A stretch of DNA of 64,000 nucleotides from Paenibacillus urinalis (GTDB taxonomy: Bacteria > Bacillota > Bacilli > Paenibacillales > Paenibacillaceae): positions 1-64,000 of the forward strand of contig NZ_CP118110.1 in the NCBI RefSeq assembly GCF_028747985.1, read 5' to 3'. Of the stretch, positions 1 to 8,540 are shown piece after piece. The notes under the pieces were generated by a model that worked only from the letters and a program-made list of their open reading frames with translations, ran no database searches and was not told the origin of the DNA. Each line of letters opens with the position of its first letter. The stretch's first letter is position 1. Both the position numbers and the translations under genes were made by a program.

Positions 1-82
1 TTTAAAGGGAAAGGTACAAACTTTTTGAAATTCAAAACATGGTATAAGCAAAGGGCAAGCCATCTGAACTCCAAAAGGCAAA

Positions 83-289
83 TTAAAATTCTTCATCCTT
101 TTTCACTAAAGGCACTTCATATAATTGTCCATCCTTTTCTACTAAAGCCACTTCATGATAATTACCTCTTTCTTTAACATCATCCCAATCCATCAAATAA
201 TCACACGGTTCACACCAAAACTCTCTAATTGGAGGTGGCTGCCATGACATTCTCCGACCACAATCAGGACAATTCACAATAATACTCAT
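83..289 (-). CDS. small zinc-ribbon protein
   Basis: A 68-residue protein with two CxxC knuckles (C7/C10 in the context NCPDC, C26/C29 in the context WCEPC). This is the usual layout of a small zinc ribbon that binds one metal ion. Nothing beyond the ribbon is recognisable, and the C-terminal half is acidic and hydrophilic. It starts inside the end of the upstream 82-residue gene (ATGA-type overlap), so the two are probably translated together. Function unknown; a small cytoplasmic adaptor or nucleic-acid-binding role would fit the ribbon but is inference. Confidence 0.55.
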   Translation of the reverse strand: MSIIVNCPDCGRRMSWQPPPIREFWCEPCDYLMDWDDVKERGNYHEVALVEKDGQLYEVPLVKKDEEF

Positions 290-534
290 CGTCTTTTCCC
301 CACTTGGGCTAGATGTACCAACCTAAAATACTCCGTCACGATTCCATTGACATTCTTGTCGATACTATCAATGGAATCATTTTTATTTACACTTGTAGAA
401 TCACGTTCAATACTTTTTGTTAAACCGAGTGATTCGTTTATTTCATCAGGATTCACATTTTCGAATGTATCAATAATTTCATTCCCCTTTACAGTATAAG
501 TATACTGGATTTTTTGCCTTATCTTACAGGACAT
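286..534 (-). CDS. hypothetical small protein
   Basis: An 82-residue hydrophilic protein with no signal peptide, no membrane segment and no motif I recognise; the middle is rich in Asn, Asp, Ser and Ile. It ends overlapping the zinc-ribbon start by four bases, so the pair forms a mini-operon. The ATG at 534 has only a weak purine-rich stretch in front. The gene sits 20 bases downstream of the hairpin that follows the large WxL gene, so it may be expressed by read-through. Existence as a gene is moderately likely because of the coupled overlap. Confidence 0.4.
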   Translation of the reverse strand: MSCKIRQKIQYTYTVKGNEIIDTFENVNPDEINESLGLTKSIERDSTSVNKNDSIDSIDKNVNGIVTEYFRLVHLAQVGKRR

Positions 535-552
535 TCTTGTTATCCGATTTTA

Positions 553-585
553 TTTAGAAGAGGGCGATAAACACCCTCTTCTAAA
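553..585. terminator. perfect 12-bp hairpin after the WxL cluster
   Basis: TTTAGAAGAGGG (553-564) and CCCTCTTCTAAA (574-585) form a perfect 12-bp stem with a 9-base loop, directly after the stop of the large WxL gene. The T-tract on the minus strand is poor, so termination may be partial and allow read-through into the two small genes beyond. Confidence 0.6.
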
Positions 586-590
586 TTCAA

Positions 591-3500
591 CTAAATTCCT
601 GAAGTTAATGTAAAGGTGAATACAGATCGATAAGTACCAGCCATCAAACCTGTTTCCTCTCCTGGTACATACTTACTTCCAGTTCCTGACGATTCAATAT
701 TTACTTTATCCGGTATACTAAGGGTGAAGTCTAGAGGTATTTCATAATATCCCATGCCTTCAAATTCCTTGGCTGATGCCAAAACTTCGGATTGAGTTCC
801 TGTAAATATTTTCTTTCCAACATTGGACAGCTGGGCTTCAGGTCCTGACAACGTATTACTGCCTTTAACATCTACAGATAGTGAGCTAGCTGGAATACTC
901 ACTACTAAATCCATTGTATTTAATGAGTTATCTGTTATTGGATCGGAGACAAAATCCTTTACATCGAGACTGTACTGCCATCCCTTCGCATTACCTCTGT
1001 AATCCTCGATAAGTGCCCTACTCACAGAATTAATCTGTTGGTAAGGTCTCGTGCTATCGATGATAATGGTTGAAAGATCTGCTCCTTCAAATCGAGAGTT
1101 TAATCCCCCACCATGAACCGTGAAGTCTACATCTTCGGTAGTAATGGTTTCCAGTGGTCCCCCAGGATTCGGTGTTGGATCAGGATTCGGGTCAGTCCCT
1201 TCACCGGGAACTACGATGGTAAATGGGCCTCCAGAGTAAACCACATTACCTGAATTCACTTCTCGTATTTCCACATAAATTTGATACGTACCAGGGGCAT
1301 AAGCTACCGGACCTGCATACTCAGTCCACATTTCATCTTGGCCGTCTTTGTAATATACCTCAAGATCCGGAGAAGAGATACCTGGATCAACGGTAAGTTG
1401 TCCATCTTCTACCATAACTTTAGGGTCTACCTTTGTAGTAACAAAACTTACGATCTCACTTTCTATTCCATCAGTAGCCACCACTTTTGCTCTTACAGTG
1501 TGTACGTCATTAGATACTGTAATAACGCCTGTGGTTTTATTCCACTCACCACCCCCTACAGAATAGTAAGCGTCTCCTTCCGTTGGATCAAACTGAACCT
1601 CAAGATCTAATCCATACTGAGTGTTTAATCCTTTCTGTACGACTACCGGTTTGTTAACTATTACAGGTTCACTTGGGCTTTCTGCTGTGAGATTAAACGA
1701 TTTACTAATCAATACTTCATCTCTTGAATTCAACATTCTTACTTCAACCGTATGATCTCCCGGTTGCAGTAACAGGTTGTTATCTACATTGAATTCTTGC
1801 CAATCTCCACCATCTACCTTCACCTGTACTTTGGTACTTCCTGTAGCCGAAGCACGTACTTTGAATTCATCCTTCGAGAGTTTTTCCACCGTAGGATGAC
1901 CTTCTGTGATTACGATTGGATTACTCGTGATTGTGAGCTCTCCAACTTCGCTGATATTGCCGTTACTGTCTGCAGATCTTGCTTCGATGGTTACATTACC
2001 AGAGTCAGTAATGACGATCTCACCATTGTAATCCAGCCATCCCCCACCATTGATTTGATATTGTTTTGTTGCAATATCTCCTGTAGTACCAAAATTGATT
2101 GACACTACGGACTGATCAAACTTGTCTTGCGAAGCAATCGATAGTATAGGTTTATCAGGAGCAGTTTCTGGTACAACATAATCGGCTGGGTAAACCACCG
2201 GAGCATTACTCACCACTTGCCAGTTACCCCATTGGTCAAAAAAGCCTAAGATACCATCTTCGTCTATAGCATACACATGAGTCTGCATGGATATTTCAGG
2301 TCTCAAACTAAAGAGCGAAAGATACTTTTTTGGTAGGACGGTTATAACACCGTCACCTTCCCACTTGAGAACTGTGTTGTCATCCTTCAAGGCGAACATA
2401 CGTGGAATTGTCAGCATTCCATTTGTTCCATTTCCTTGTATTGCAAAGTCTTTAATATTTTCAATTTCATTGCCAGGACCAGTTAGACGAACAGGAGAAG
2501 TAATGTTCCGATCCTTTGTACCAAACATTCCATCACTGTTAGTGCCCCAACCGTACAAATAACCGTTAGGCTTCGCGAATATTACGGTACCAGCGCGAGT
2601 TCCCCACACCTTTGATACTCCTGTAGCTATTTGTGTTCTTGTTGAAGAGAAACTGGCTTCTGAAGCATTCCAACTATTGATAGGAGTACCCCAGTATTCA
2701 AGGTTACCATTATCAAGATTAAGGTACCCGGTTGAGATGTTCTTACTAGTTGAGTTAGTCTTCTCCCCCGCAGACGCCATCTTTCTAAGGTTCTCTACTT
2801 TCACATCTGCTGGGAAAGGATACAGTGTGTTACTGTATTTTGATTCGCCCACACCATATAAGCTTTCTCTAGAATCATATGCCAAGAAATTAGTCAGTGA
2901 GAAAGACTGACCTTTCACTGTAAACACACGTCTAGATGCTTCAAGACTGGTTGTTGTACCAGGGTTGTTATAATCATGAATATAATTGAAGCCTTCTACA
3001 GCTTTCATCTCAAACTCAGAAGCGTCAGTGAAAGCAGGGAAGCGATCGGTTATGTCTACGGGTTTTGCATTGGTACGAGAGTTTTGATTAAATCCTGCAC
3101 CTACAAGATAGACTTTATTATTCGTAACGAGCAAAACACTATCTACTGCTAAGCTATAGATCTTCTGCACTCCTTGTAAAGGGTCGCCAGTAACTGGATC
3201 AACAACTTCTGTAGGCACAGTTTTGTCTACTTTACTACCAATACCCAACTGCCCCTCTGTTCCTCTACCCCAGGCCATAACTGTCGTGTCTTCCATCACA
3301 GCAAAGTAGCTCAAAAATTTACTCCATTTTCCAGCCTGGTTAATAACCTCGAAATCCTTCACTCCATCCAGCATTTTAACTGCTGGGGTTCCTTGGTAGA
3401 GTTCTCCGGATTGTGTAATATAAACACTATTACCTCCGGTATAACTTCTCACTTTCTTCATGCCACTATCAAACCCAGTAACTTCATACGGTGAATTCAT

Positions 3501-3749
3501 ATTTAGGTGAAGACTTTTACCATCATCTAGCTTAAATTCATAACCCACAGTAGGCCTGCTAGAGTAATCTGAAACGTAGGGCTCTACACTAAGAATCTTT
3601 GAGTATTCCGCAGCCTGAGCTTTAGGTTCCAGTTCTGCAAACGAGTAGGTACCAACCAATAGTGCAACCACCAACGTTCCGATAAGACTCCTCTTCCATC
3701 CAATCCGGATCTTATTCTTTTTCTGATTAATTTCCAAGTCACTCACCAC
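591..3749 (-). CDS. large secreted RCC1-repeat protein with C-terminal WxL domain
   Basis: A 1052-residue exported surface protein. A basic N-terminus is followed by a hydrophobic signal segment (about residues 20-40) and an AQA-A type cleavage site near residue 47. Residues about 100-520 carry RCC1-type motifs (for example AWGRGTEGQLG and YGWGTNSDGMFG), suggesting a beta-propeller. Several Ig-like modules follow, then a Pro/Gly linker. The last 130-170 residues are a WxL-type cell-wall-binding domain: first motif GWQYSL (W924) and second motif near 1040-1048 (YRSVFTFTL), where the usual LTW tryptophan is Phe. WxL domains are known to attach non-covalently to peptidoglycan. It is the last gene of the cluster with the small WxL protein and the DUF916 partner. 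Start uncertain: GTG at 3749 or 3746, or TTG at 3737, all near AAGGGG. Confidence 0.8.
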   Translation of the reverse strand: MVSDLEINQKKNKIRIGWKRSLIGTLVVALLVGTYSFAELEPKAQAAEYSKILSVEPYVSDYSSRPTVGYEFKLDDGKSLHLNMNSPYEVTGFDSGMKKVRSYTGGNSVYITQSGELYQGTPAVKMLDGVKDFEVINQAGKWSKFLSYFAVMEDTTVMAWGRGTEGQLGIGSKVDKTVPTEVVDPVTGDPLQGVQKIYSLAVDSVLLVTNNKVYLVGAGFNQNSRTNAKPVDITDRFPAFTDASEFEMKAVEGFNYIHDYNNPGTTTSLEASRRVFTVKGQSFSLTNFLAYDSRESLYGVGESKYSNTLYPFPADVKVENLRKMASAGEKTNSTSKNISTGYLNLDNGNLEYWGTPINSWNASEASFSSTRTQIATGVSKVWGTRAGTVIFAKPNGYLYGWGTNSDGMFGTKDRNITSPVRLTGPGNEIENIKDFAIQGNGTNGMLTIPRMFALKDDNTVLKWEGDGVITVLPKKYLSLFSLRPEISMQTHVYAIDEDGILGFFDQWGNWQVVSNAPVVYPADYVVPETAPDKPILSIASQDKFDQSVVSINFGTTGDIATKQYQINGGGWLDYNGEIVITDSGNVTIEARSADSNGNISEVGELTITSNPIVITEGHPTVEKLSKDEFKVRASATGSTKVQVKVDGGDWQEFNVDNNLLLQPGDHTVEVRMLNSRDEVLISKSFNLTAESPSEPVIVNKPVVVQKGLNTQYGLDLEVQFDPTEGDAYYSVGGGEWNKTTGVITVSNDVHTVRAKVVATDGIESEIVSFVTTKVDPKVMVEDGQLTVDPGISSPDLEVYYKDGQDEMWTEYAGPVAYAPGTYQIYVEIREVNSGNVVYSGGPFTIVVPGEGTDPNPDPTPNPGGPLETITTEDVDFTVHGGGLNSRFEGADLSTIIIDSTRPYQQINSVSRALIEDYRGNAKGWQYSLDVKDFVSDPITDNSLNTMDLVVSIPASSLSVDVKGSNTLSGPEAQLSNVGKKIFTGTQSEVLASAKEFEGMGYYEIPLDFTLSIPDKVNIESSGTGSKYVPGEETGLMAGTYRSVFTFTLTSGI

Positions 3750-3752
3750 CCC

Positions 3753-4322
3753 TTAAATACCTGAAGTCGCTGTATATGTAAATACAGACTTATATGTTCC
3801 AGCGATAACCCCGATTTCTGCACCTTCACTATTTGTCATAGTCTTTGGCAAGCTCAGAATGTAATTCACCTCAAAATCATACGCTCCTTGACCTTTACCT
3901 ACATCTGCGGAAACGATGGTGCTAGGAACTGAGGAGAGTACTTTGTTCTGTGCAAGCTCTCCACCTTGCGTAAAATCAATCGGTACACCGGAAATGGTAT
4001 TTTTCAGAGTGGTAGTAAATTGTACGATACTAGCAGGAAGCTTAAATTCCTGGCCGTCCATAGTAGTTACAAAATCTGTAGCTGCGACACTATATGCCCA
4101 GCCAGCCCCATTGCCTCTATCATCAATTGCTCTAAGGAACGAATCCGCTTGTGATTTTAGATTATCCCTTGATGAGAGAGTAATGTCGTTAAAGCTTAGA
4201 CGGGTTTGGGCGAACTGCAGACTTCCGCCTGTGACTGCAATCTCTTTCTCAATTTCTTGTGCAGAAGCTGCTAGAGGGAAAGCTATTACCATTACTAGCA
4301 TACTTGCCAAGACTTTCTTCAT
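3753..4322 (-). CDS. small WxL-domain protein
   Basis: A 189-residue secreted protein: signal peptide (about residues 1-21, cleavage after ASA) followed by a lone WxL-type domain. It shares with the large WxL protein the first motif (GAGWAYSV) and the C-terminal motif YKSVFTYTATSGI, ending in the same SGI tripeptide. As there, the second WxL tryptophan is replaced by an aromatic (Tyr). Small WxL proteins normally sit next to a large WxL protein and a DUF916/DUF3324 membrane protein, exactly the order here. Likely an abundant cell-wall-associated subunit that scaffolds the large protein. AAGGAG lies about 10 bases ahead of the ATG, and three bases separate its stop from the next gene. Confidence 0.8.
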   Translation of the reverse strand: MKKVLASMLVMVIAFPLAASAQEIEKEIAVTGGSLQFAQTRLSFNDITLSSRDNLKSQADSFLRAIDDRGNGAGWAYSVAATDFVTTMDGQEFKLPASIVQFTTTLKNTISGVPIDFTQGGELAQNKVLSSVPSTIVSADVGKGQGAYDFEVNYILSLPKTMTNSEGAEIGVIAGTYKSVFTYTATSGI

Positions 4323-4380
4323 CTCCTGTTCACTCCTTCAGATGTATTAGTTCTAATAGATCCTAAACTTACACCTTGCT

Positions 4381-4391
4381 CACCTCCTTTC
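4381..4391 (-). promoter_or_regulatory. orphan consensus Shine-Dalgarno (STAB-SD-like)
   Basis: On the minus strand GAAAGGAGGTG is a near-perfect anti-16S match, but it is followed only by GTG AGC AAG GTG TAA and opens no gene. It lies between the DUF916 stop and the small WxL gene, about 60 bases ahead of the latter. Such ribosome-binding stabiliser sequences protect mRNA 5' ends in some Bacillus transcripts; that role here is inference. Confidence 0.35.
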
Positions 4392-4404
4392 AGGTCAGTT
4401 TTTT

Positions 4405-5523
4405 CTAGTGAGTCCCCTTAAACTGATGTGAGGCAAGCTTAGATTTAAGAGACTTCTCATCTCTTTCTTTCTTTTTCTTCTTAAGCAGGAGGAAAAGCAA
4501 GAGGAAGAAACCAATAATAAATACAAGAATTAAGATCCCTATTACAATTACTAAGGCCAGATTATTTTTTACCCAATCCCAGATATCTGTTTTTTGTAAT
4601 ATTCCTGCATAGTTCAATGCGTCTTGAGACTTCTGTGCTTCCGCTTCGGTTATCGTAAAGTTAAATGTTCTACTTACTTTGTCATCGCTATAATTAGCTT
4701 CAAAAATTGCGGAGTATTCTCCAGGAAGCAAAACTTTATCTTGTACCGTATAGACCATATCTGCTGTCGTACCCGCATAGATAGACTTTTCTGACGGTTG
4801 ATTATTAAAACTTTCACTAAAAATACCATTACCCTTAGAGTCTCTTACTTGGAGGACACCGTGAGGCCTTTCTAAAATAGTACCTTTGTTAGTAAGCTTT
4901 ACAGTAAATTGAGAAAAACCGTTAGCTATGTACTCATGTTTGAAATTGTCGATGCTCATTTCGTGCTTAGACTGTTCAACTTGATTTTCAAGAACGATCT
5001 GTACTCCTATTCTTTGAGCCTTCTCAATCAACATGACAGCATGAGTCGAATTCACCTCAGGTGTTCTCCTTTCAGAATTATCTAAAGACTCCTCTGCGGC
5101 CACTACTCCTACATGCTGTCCAGGGACGATATTCTTTGGAACATTCACTTTGAAACTTAACTTCTTCTTCTCTTTCGCTTTTAGAGATACTTTAAAGGGT
5201 TCTGCAGGTTGTATCCACGAACCAACTGATGCTAATTCCTCATCTTTACCTGAGAACAATTTGCCGCCATTAACACCTGGTTTAGCATCTGCTGGATAAA
5301 CCCAGACTTCTAACGGTTCTTCTTTTAAGTTCTGTAGATAGAAATCATAGGTCTTTGATTCTCCTCCACTTACAGTATCTCTGTAAAAACCCGTAGATTG
5401 TTCTATCTCTTTAACTGGAGACAAAAGGAACTTAACATCCTCTTGTGCTTCGACATGAGTATTTCCTATAACCATAAAGAAAAAAAAGCATAAGATTCCT
5501 AACATCCAGCTAGATTTTTTCAC
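4405..5523 (-). CDS. DUF916/DUF3324 WxL-interacting membrane protein
   Basis: A 372-residue protein: signal peptide (1-26), two beta-rich extracellular domains matching the DUF916 (about 30-150) and DUF3324 (about 160-300) layout, one transmembrane helix (about 322-347) and a short lysine-rich cytoplasmic tail. Recognisable DUF916 features include FYRDTVSGGESKTYDFYLQN and a repeated theme of PG-Q-VGVVAAEES. In WxL loci this family binds WxL proteins and peptidoglycan and anchors the complex to the membrane. It is the first gene of the three-gene cluster, with small and large WxL genes downstream, so the cluster encodes a complete surface complex. Confidence 0.82.
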   Translation of the reverse strand: MKKSSWMLGILCFFFFMVIGNTHVEAQEDVKFLLSPVKEIEQSTGFYRDTVSGGESKTYDFYLQNLKEEPLEVWVYPADAKPGVNGGKLFSGKDEELASVGSWIQPAEPFKVSLKAKEKKKLSFKVNVPKNIVPGQHVGVVAAEESLDNSERRTPEVNSTHAVMLIEKAQRIGVQIVLENQVEQSKHEMSIDNFKHEYIANGFSQFTVKLTNKGTILERPHGVLQVRDSKGNGIFSESFNNQPSEKSIYAGTTADMVYTVQDKVLLPGEYSAIFEANYSDDKVSRTFNFTITEAEAQKSQDALNYAGILQKTDIWDWVKNNLALVIVIGILILVFIIGFFLLLFLLLKKKKKERDEKSLKSKLASHQFKGTH

Positions 5524-5570
5524 TTCGTCATCTCCTCTACTCTTCTGCTACCTTTTGATGGAGTAAGCCC

Positions 5571-6221
5571 CTAACTACCTGTATTTAACAGCGTCTCATC
5601 TTCTTTTGTAGTTAGCATGTTGAGCCAATTTGTTACTTTATCTAATTGTTCAATATTAATAGTGTTTCTAGGTTGATAATCGCGAATGAAACTATCCAGT
5701 TCCTCAGTGGTTAGCACAGCTGTATTTGAATTTCTTTTTAAACTTACCTCTAATTCAACTTGGGGATGAGTAAATACAACGATCCCTTGTACCCACATTG
5801 GCAAACCGATGCTTTCAAGGTTCTTGGCAAGCACAAAAGTATGTATTCTGGTCATTGCCATAGGATTTCTAAGCGTCTTGGGTTCCGTGGTGTTATTTCC
5901 TGTCTGCTTGTACTGACACCAAACCTTATCTTCCTCAGATCCCACAATGCGGCCTGAACGATTCTTTCTGACGATGATAAAAACACCTTGATCTTGGACA
6001 CGAATTTCCTCGATCTTCACTTTAATATCCTCATGAAACAGCTCAATATTTTTGTATATCTGGTTAGGGCTATCATGACTAAGAGTATTTACTGGTTTTT
6101 TTCCTGTGGATTTTATTTCATGTCGAAATTTATTCTCCCTTAAAGTTTTGAATAGCAAGAAACATACAATTGCTAGGGACAATACAATTAAAATGGTTGT
6201 TATTAAATTTTGTAACTCCAA
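5571..6221 (-). CDS. membrane-anchored NERD-like protein (degenerate nuclease core)
   Basis: A 216-residue protein with one N-terminal transmembrane helix (about 7-25). The region around residues 65-135 resembles the NERD (nuclease-related) domain: a conserved GVFII-V-KN-SG-I-GSEEDK pattern followed by a tryptophan. In typical NERD proteins the strand reads IExK with a catalytic Glu; here the position is Val (IIVRKN), so the putative active site looks disabled. The C-terminus is helical and hydrophilic. It lies between the WxL cluster and the DUF1294 gene on the same strand. The family assignment rests on pattern alone. Confidence 0.5.
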   Translation of the reverse strand: MELQNLITTILIVLSLAIVCFLLFKTLRENKFRHEIKSTGKKPVNTLSHDSPNQIYKNIELFHEDIKVKIEEIRVQDQGVFIIVRKNRSGRIVGSEEDKVWCQYKQTGNNTTEPKTLRNPMAMTRIHTFVLAKNLESIGLPMWVQGIVVFTHPQVELEVSLKRNSNTAVLTTEELDSFIRDYQPRNTINIEQLDKVTNWLNMLTTKEDETLLNTGS

Positions 6222-6245
6222 TTAATCCACCTACATATTTTGTAT

Positions 6246-6518
6246 TTAGTTAAATATGACTTTCGTTGAAAGTATTAAGAGTAATATGAGATTCATGATA
6301 ATAAGTAACGGGATACCTAACTTAAAAAGAAGGTGCTTTGTTTTATGTCTAAAAAGGTACATCCCCATCCATACGCCTGTTGCCCCACCCAAGGCCGCGA
6401 TTGCGAATAATCGCTTTTCTGGAACTCTCCGTGCTCTTATAATTGCCTGACTCTTGTCGTACCACATGATGAACAAGCCAGCAGTGTTAATAAGTGCAAA
6501 ATAGCCGAATATTAGCAT
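6246..6518 (-). CDS. DUF1294 family small membrane protein
   Basis: A 90-residue protein with three hydrophobic helices (about 2-18, 38-55, 65-88). The pattern YDKSQAI-R-RR-PE-RLF-IA--GG--G-W-GMYLFRHKT-H is the hallmark of the DUF1294 family, usually found alone as a small integral membrane protein or fused to a cold-shock domain. Function unknown. The family's conserved KT-H tail is present, so the gene looks intact. It is probably the first gene of a minus-strand unit whose promoter lies in the AT-rich region at about 6.6 kb. Confidence 0.75.
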   Translation of the reverse strand: MLIFGYFALINTAGLFIMWYDKSQAIIRARRVPEKRLFAIAALGGATGVWMGMYLFRHKTKHLLFKLGIPLLIIMNLILLLILSTKVIFN

Positions 6519-6626
6519 GCTTTTTCCCCTTAAAAATTTTAAAGAAATCTAATTAATCTAAATTACAAGACAAATAATATTACTCTCGATCAAAGCTGAT
6601 ACTTCACCCCTTTTAATTGTATGTAT

Positions 6627-6665
6627 GTTAGTTAATATACTAATATACATATATACTAGTATCAA
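6627..6665. promoter_or_regulatory. AT-rich promoter box (copy A)
   Basis: Contains GTTAGTTAATATA (6627-6639) followed by alternating TATA-type sequence, in the gap ahead of the minus-strand DUF1294 gene. Near-identical boxes occur ahead of other backbone operons (about 25748, 29475, 34320). Read as a shared operator/promoter region; inference from recurrence. Confidence 0.35.
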
Positions 6666-6689
6666 TTATTTTCTTCTGAAAAGTACTAT

Positions 6690-7355
6690 TTAATTCTTAG
6701 GATTTATGGAAAGTTGACTCCAGGGAATTTTTACTGTAGAAACAGATTGATTATACTCGGTTTCCTGTTCTACTAGTTCGATGAGAGATCGGAGGATGGC
6801 AGCATCAAAAAGAAAAGATTCTTCCTCCATTATTTTAATTGCACTAACAGCACTTAATGGAGATTGGTATGGCCTGCCTCCAATGATCGTGGAAAATGTA
6901 TCGCTTATAGCAGCTATCCGTCCACTTAAGGGGATCTGTTTACCCTTTAATCCTTTTAAGTATCCACTTCCATCAAAGCGTTCATGGTGGTACTCAACTA
7001 TATTATTAATCACTGATGGGAGTTCAAAGCTTTCTATTAGCTTAATTCCCTTTTGTACGTGTTCAGATAAACATGCCTTATCCTTGGTCGAAAGGACTCC
7101 GTTTCCTTTTAAAATATCGTCCCCCATGGCGATCTTCCCTAAATCATGAATTAAAGAACCGGCATAGTATAGCATTGATTGTTTAGGGTCATGGATCTGA
7201 GCGAGTTTATATGAATAATGAGCCATCAAGACAGAATGGTTAGCGGTTTGTTCATCTCTCAATTTTATACAGTAGAAAAGTGCATCAATGATCATCAAGT
7301 AGCTCTTTAAAGCCTGTTCATTCATCTTAGGCGATGGGTTCACTACGTTAACCAT
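6690..7355 (-). CDS. HD-GYP-type phosphohydrolase, probable c-di-GMP phosphodiesterase
   Basis: A 221-residue cytoplasmic protein made almost entirely of an HD-GYP-like domain. The HD pair is at residues 70-71 (LIHDLGK), the second metal motif is HHERFDGSGY at about 123-132, and the downstream ISDTF-T-GRPY signature is present. The GYP itself reads GYL, a common variation. HD-GYP enzymes hydrolyse cyclic di-GMP to pGpG or GMP; an HD output with other substrates cannot be excluded. The start codon overlaps the stop of the GGDEF gene by one base (TAATG), so synthesis and breakdown enzymes are translationally coupled. Confidence 0.78.
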   Translation of the reverse strand: MVNVVNPSPKMNEQALKSYLMIIDALFYCIKLRDEQTANHSVLMAHYSYKLAQIHDPKQSMLYYAGSLIHDLGKIAMGDDILKGNGVLSTKDKACLSEHVQKGIKLIESFELPSVINNIVEYHHERFDGSGYLKGLKGKQIPLSGRIAAISDTFSTIIGGRPYQSPLSAVSAIKIMEEESFLFDAAILRSLIELVEQETEYNQSVSTVKIPWSQLSINPKN

Positions 7356-8470
7356 TAACTTACACCTACTTTTGGATTAATTTCACTGACATCTCTTGAT
7401 GCCAAGGCTTCATGATCTCCGTATTCGACTACTCTGTTTTTCCCTGTCTTTTTTGCAACATACATAGCGTCATCAGCTCGTTTGATTAATTCGTCTGCAG
7501 ATAGACCTTCAACAAATGTACTAAACCCTATACTTACAGTGATTGAGTAGATCCCCTCTTTCGTATCAAACGATGCCTCATTTTCCACCCTAGAACGGAT
7601 GGTTTCTGTTAGCTCGGAAATATTCAGATTCGACTCTATAATTAAAGCGACGAATTCTTCTCCCCCGTATCTTCCTCCAACACCTACTCCTTCTAATTCC
7701 TCAATAAGGATTGATGAAACTTTCTTTAAAACAACATCACCTTTTTTATGTCCGAACGTATCATTTAACAGTTTGAAATTATCAATATCTAGAAAAATTA
7801 AATGTGCATCAACTTTTTTGTCTACGCTTCTAGTGACAAATGTCGTGAACTGTTTACGATTGTATAGTCCGGTTAAGGGATCCTGTATAGATGATTCATA
7901 TGTATCACGAATTAATTGAATCAAGTAATCGACGATATACGAAATGATTACTGTGTAAGAAGAAATATATAGAAGAATGATAATTATCTCTAAAGGTGGA
8001 CTATTTCCTATAAACAAACCAAGGATTACGACTATCTTAGAGAGTATAAATAAGATAATTGAAGACTTTGCTTTGTTATGCATAGCTGCAGCTAGGTAAT
8101 ACCATGCAGCTGTCGCTAACACAATTGATAACATAGGCTGAATCGCAGGAAACGGAATCAGTAGACCAGTTAGTCCAATTGACCCACATCCTAGATAAAC
8201 CACCGACCGCTCCCATCGCAGTACCGTGTTAGATAACTGGTAAAAGCTAAACAAGGTACAAATGAATAGTACGTCACCTAAGATTTGTGCTCTCAATGTC
8301 TGGTCATCAAATGCACCAAAAAGGGATAAAATATGATACACACTAGTTACAACTACAATAATGGTCAATTGAATATTGGTACTTGAGTTCTTACGTTTAG
8401 GCATTCTTCTAGTTAGATTCCACATTATATACAAAAGCGGAAGCATTATAACTGATTGTGAGAGTGACAC
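7355..8470 (-). CDS. membrane diguanylate cyclase (GGDEF)
   Basis: A 371-residue protein: about six transmembrane helices (residues 1-185) followed by a GGDEF domain (about 196-350) with DPLTGLYNRKQF, the FLDIDNFK metal-binding loop, and the active-site GGEEF at 269-273 (RYGGEEF). It should condense two GTP into cyclic di-GMP. No RxxD inhibitory site is visible five residues upstream of GGEEF, so product inhibition by that route is unlikely. GTG start with AGGAGGG eight bases upstream. It overlaps the HD-GYP gene, giving a plasmid-borne c-di-GMP control pair beside surface-protein and Tad-like genes, which c-di-GMP often governs. Confidence 0.88.
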   Translation of the reverse strand: MSLSQSVIMLPLLYIMWNLTRRMPKRKNSSTNIQLTIIVVVTSVYHILSLFGAFDDQTLRAQILGDVLFICTLFSFYQLSNTVLRWERSVVYLGCGSIGLTGLLIPFPAIQPMLSIVLATAAWYYLAAAMHNKAKSSIILFILSKIVVILGLFIGNSPPLEIIIILLYISSYTVIISYIVDYLIQLIRDTYESSIQDPLTGLYNRKQFTTFVTRSVDKKVDAHLIFLDIDNFKLLNDTFGHKKGDVVLKKVSSILIEELEGVGVGGRYGGEEFVALIIESNLNISELTETIRSRVENEASFDTKEGIYSITVSIGFSTFVEGLSADELIKRADDAMYVAKKTGKNRVVEYGDHEALASRDVSEINPKVGVS

Positions 8471-8540
8471 TTAATCCCTCCTAAATGAAAGAGTTTTAGG
8501 GAAGGGGGCTACCCTTCCCTGTATAACCATTTTTGAAATG

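Noticed and set aside
3916..4350. 144-residue plus-strand ORF opposite the small WxL gene
   Set aside because: The WxL protein on the minus strand has a signal peptide and a recognised domain; the opposite frame is a shadow.
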